From the NCBI GenBank assembly GCA_963933885.1, contig CAWVWF010000023.1:1-24969 (forward strand): 24,969 nt of DNA, written 5' to 3'. The notes under the pieces were generated by a model. It was given only the letters and a program-made list of their open reading frames with translations. It did no database searches and was not told the origin of the DNA. The DNA is from CAWVWF01 sp963933885 (GTDB taxonomy: Bacteria; Bacteroidota; Bacteroidia; Flavobacteriales_C; GCA-002722245). A program made the position numbers and the translations under genes. Below are positions 24,065 to 24,969 of this stretch, piece after piece. How positions within the stretch are numbered: position 1 is the first letter of the stretch; each line of letters opens with the position of its first letter.

Positions 24065-24078
24065 TTAATATATATTAA
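24065..24078. promoter_or_regulatory. FNR-shaped palindrome upstream of the DUF4345-like gene
   Basis: TTAATATATATTAA is a perfect 14-bp palindrome with TTAAT-N4-ATTAA form. It overlaps the final codons of the broken regulator and precedes the DUF4345-like start by 48 bp. It is the positional counterpart of 570-583. AT-richness lowers its weight. Confidence 0.35.
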
Positions 24079-24592
24079 GATTTTTCTTTTTTGATATATT
24101 GTTTTTTTGCTAAACTCAACGCTTCAGGCGTCACCCCAAGATAAGAAGCAATCATATGTTGAGGTACTCTATTGACAATACCAGGGTAAGTAGTAAGAAA
24201 CTCATGATATCTTTCAATGGCAGGAGAACTCTATTCTGCAAGACCAATGCTCTTTTTATGCTCTTCTTAAGCTGAATTTGCATTTGTTCTTTTGATAAGT
24301 CTCCAAAATTAAAGTTTGGTTTCTTTATAATAAGCACTATTGAATCTTCAAGTGCATCAATAAATAATTGAGTCGGATTAGAATTTATTTGCGGTTCAGC
24401 ATCGGCAATTGACCAACCTTCAGGAGCGAACAAGAATATATGCTCCTTTCCCTTTTTATCTATCGTGTAACTCCTTAGCAGACCTTTTTTAACTATATAT
24501 GCATCAATGTTAGACTCTCCGTTTCTCTGAAGAATAGCACCTTTTTTGACATGAATTTCTGTTAATTTCGACGTATCTAGTGCATCATCCAT
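24075..24592 (-). pseudogene. Frameshifted Crp/Fnr-family regulator
   Basis: Paralogue of the regulator at 594-1088: the first part shares VKKG-ILQR-GE, KGLLRSYTID-KGKEH-F-FAPEGW and LFIDA-EDS. After ALVLQNRV the frame leaves the homology; in another frame the sequence continues AIERYHEFLTTYPGIVNRVPQ, then MIASYLGVTPEALS and a stop at 24075. Relative to the intact paralogue about 16 nt are missing at the join, which shifts the frame and truncates the in-frame product to 146 residues ending without the helix-turn-helix. The recognition helix region also differs (LSLAKKQYIK against LSKIRGEMAREK). So DNA-binding ability is lost unless frameshifting occurs. Confidence 0.85.
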
Positions 24593-24669
24593 AGCTAATA
24601 TTTAATGTTATAAATGGATGCCATCTTTACTATGATCCAAAAAGGTCACCATATTAATAACAACCTGCC

Positions 24670-24681
24670 TCTAAATTTAGA
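24670..24681. promoter_or_regulatory. Palindrome upstream of the broken regulator
   Basis: TCTAAATTTAGA, a perfect 12-bp palindrome about 84 bp before the regulator ATG, with the same TCTAA and TTAGA half-sites as TCTTCTAATTAGAAGA at 1128-1143 upstream of the intact paralogue, but with two extra central bases. Confidence 0.3.
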
Positions 24682-24730
24682 AAAAGTTAGCTGTTAACAC
24701 AATACAAAATACTATTAAAGTCCTTATGGT

Positions 24731-24787
24731 AAGGGGACACTTTCACGTATATAGTATGACAACCAAATTACGTAGTATCGAAATCTT
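24731..24787. repeat. 58-bp repeat flanking intron end, copy 2
   Basis: Starts AAGGGGACAC and ends GTAGTATCGAAATCTT; homologous to 20271-20328. Here 29 further bases separate the repeat from the intron end, against 4 in copy 1. Confidence 0.75.
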
Positions 24788-24816
24788 AGTGTAGGTCCCA
24801 TTATTTTCGATAAGTA

Positions 24817-24890
24817 GTCGAGTAGGTAAAGGGAACTTCCTCCTAAACCTCTCACAGAACCGTACGTGATACTCTCGCATCATATGGCTC
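24817..24890 (-). ncRNA. Group II intron 3' end (domains V and VI), copy 2
   Basis: On the minus strand, 24890-24857 is a domain V identical to copy 1 except for G to A at position 6, which turns a G-C pair into an A-C mismatch in the lower helix next to the catalytic triad. Domain VI and the CCTACTCGAC end are conserved, with several changes in the distal stem. No reverse transcriptase lies between here and the window edge (79 bp), so whether this copy is a fragment or the end of a longer intron cannot be decided. Confidence 0.85.
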
Positions 24891-24897
24891 CTCTCAT

Positions 24898-24925
24898 TCA
24901 GAATAAATAAATTATTTATTCCTGT
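24898..24925. other. AT-rich hairpin next to intron domain V
   Basis: AATAAATAA and TTATTTATT form a near-perfect stem, extended by CAG/CTG past one bulged base, with a 1-nt centre. It lies seven bases before domain V, where the base of domain IV is expected in an ORF-less intron. Interpretation as a domain IV remnant is inference. Confidence 0.35.
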
Positions 24926-24969
24926 ATAATTTGGCTTCAATCCTCCAACATTTTCATGTTGTTGTATCA

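Larger units (their letters stand above)
24593..24969. other. Right-end region: regulator promoter and intron fragment
   Basis: A 377-bp stretch without a credible gene. It includes the palindrome TCTAAATTTAGA (24670-24681), a second 58-bp repeat copy (24731-24787), the second intron 3' end (24817-24890), an AT-rich hairpin (24898-24925) and a small hairpin CAACAT-TTTC-ATGTTG (24946-24961). The intron may continue beyond the window. Confidence 0.6.

Noticed and set aside
23821..24078. 85-codon plus-strand open frame
   Set aside because: Antisense to the DUF4345-like gene; its hydrophobicity mirrors that of the real gene.
24743..24940. 65-codon minus-strand frame across the intron end
   Set aside because: Runs through the structured domain V/VI and the repeat; the composition (SHMMREYHVRFCERFRR) is dictated by the RNA structure.

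Overview
The window looks like chromosomal DNA of a marine- or soil-type Bacteroidota, most likely a Flavobacteriales-like lineage. Base composition is strongly AT-rich, start codons rarely have a Shine-Dalgarno sequence, and three secreted proteins end in the type IX secretion (T9SS) sorting domain, which is restricted to this phylum. No rRNA, tRNA or CRISPR array is visible. I cannot name the species.

Layout. 147-2985 (minus): a hybrid histidine kinase, a short Crp/Fnr-like regulator and a four-helix DoxX-like membrane protein in one direction. 3160-9348: a T9SS beta-helix protein, a DUF1853 protein, a T9SS GH18 chitinase, an exported hypothetical, a Rof-like small protein, a GH16-like lipoprotein and a 59-residue protein directly upstream of the lipoprotein gene. 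9584-11732 (plus): two overlapping membrane fatty-acid desaturase genes, closed by a strong bidirectional terminator against a second T9SS GH18 chitinase (11805-13142). 13550-17787: beta-carbonic anhydrase, MOSC protein, a translationally coupled PAP2 phosphatase/glycosyltransferase pair, and QueD. 17883-19968: a signal-peptidase fragment, a YdcF/SanA-like protein and an unknown membrane protein. 19969-20779 is a gene-free scar containing a group II intron 3' end and a MITE-like inverted-repeat element. 20780-22374: a GAF-adenylate cyclase divergent from a single-domain response regulator. 22427-22896: a small membrane-anchored protein gene split by a frameshift in an A8 run. 22919-24592 (minus): an MBL-fold protein, a DUF4345-like four-helix protein and a frameshifted Crp/Fnr-like regulator. 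The window closes with a second group II intron 3' end.

How parts fit. The two chitinases, the GH16-like protein and the beta-helix protein suggest polysaccharide degradation at the cell surface. The desaturase pair points to membrane-lipid adaptation. The most striking patterns are three. (1) Two paralogous 'Crp/Fnr-like regulator followed by four-helix membrane protein' loci lie near the two ends of the window. Each has an FNR-shaped palindrome TTAAT-N4-ATTAA between regulator and membrane gene, and one regulator is broken. (2) Two group II intron domain V-VI ends sit beside a shared 58-bp repeat, with no reverse transcriptase in view. (3) An A8 slippery run splits a small membrane-protein gene whose other frame restores a hydrophobic C-terminus. 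I did not find a clearly recognisable new defence or biosynthetic system; the regulator/membrane-protein pairing is the best candidate for an under-described module.
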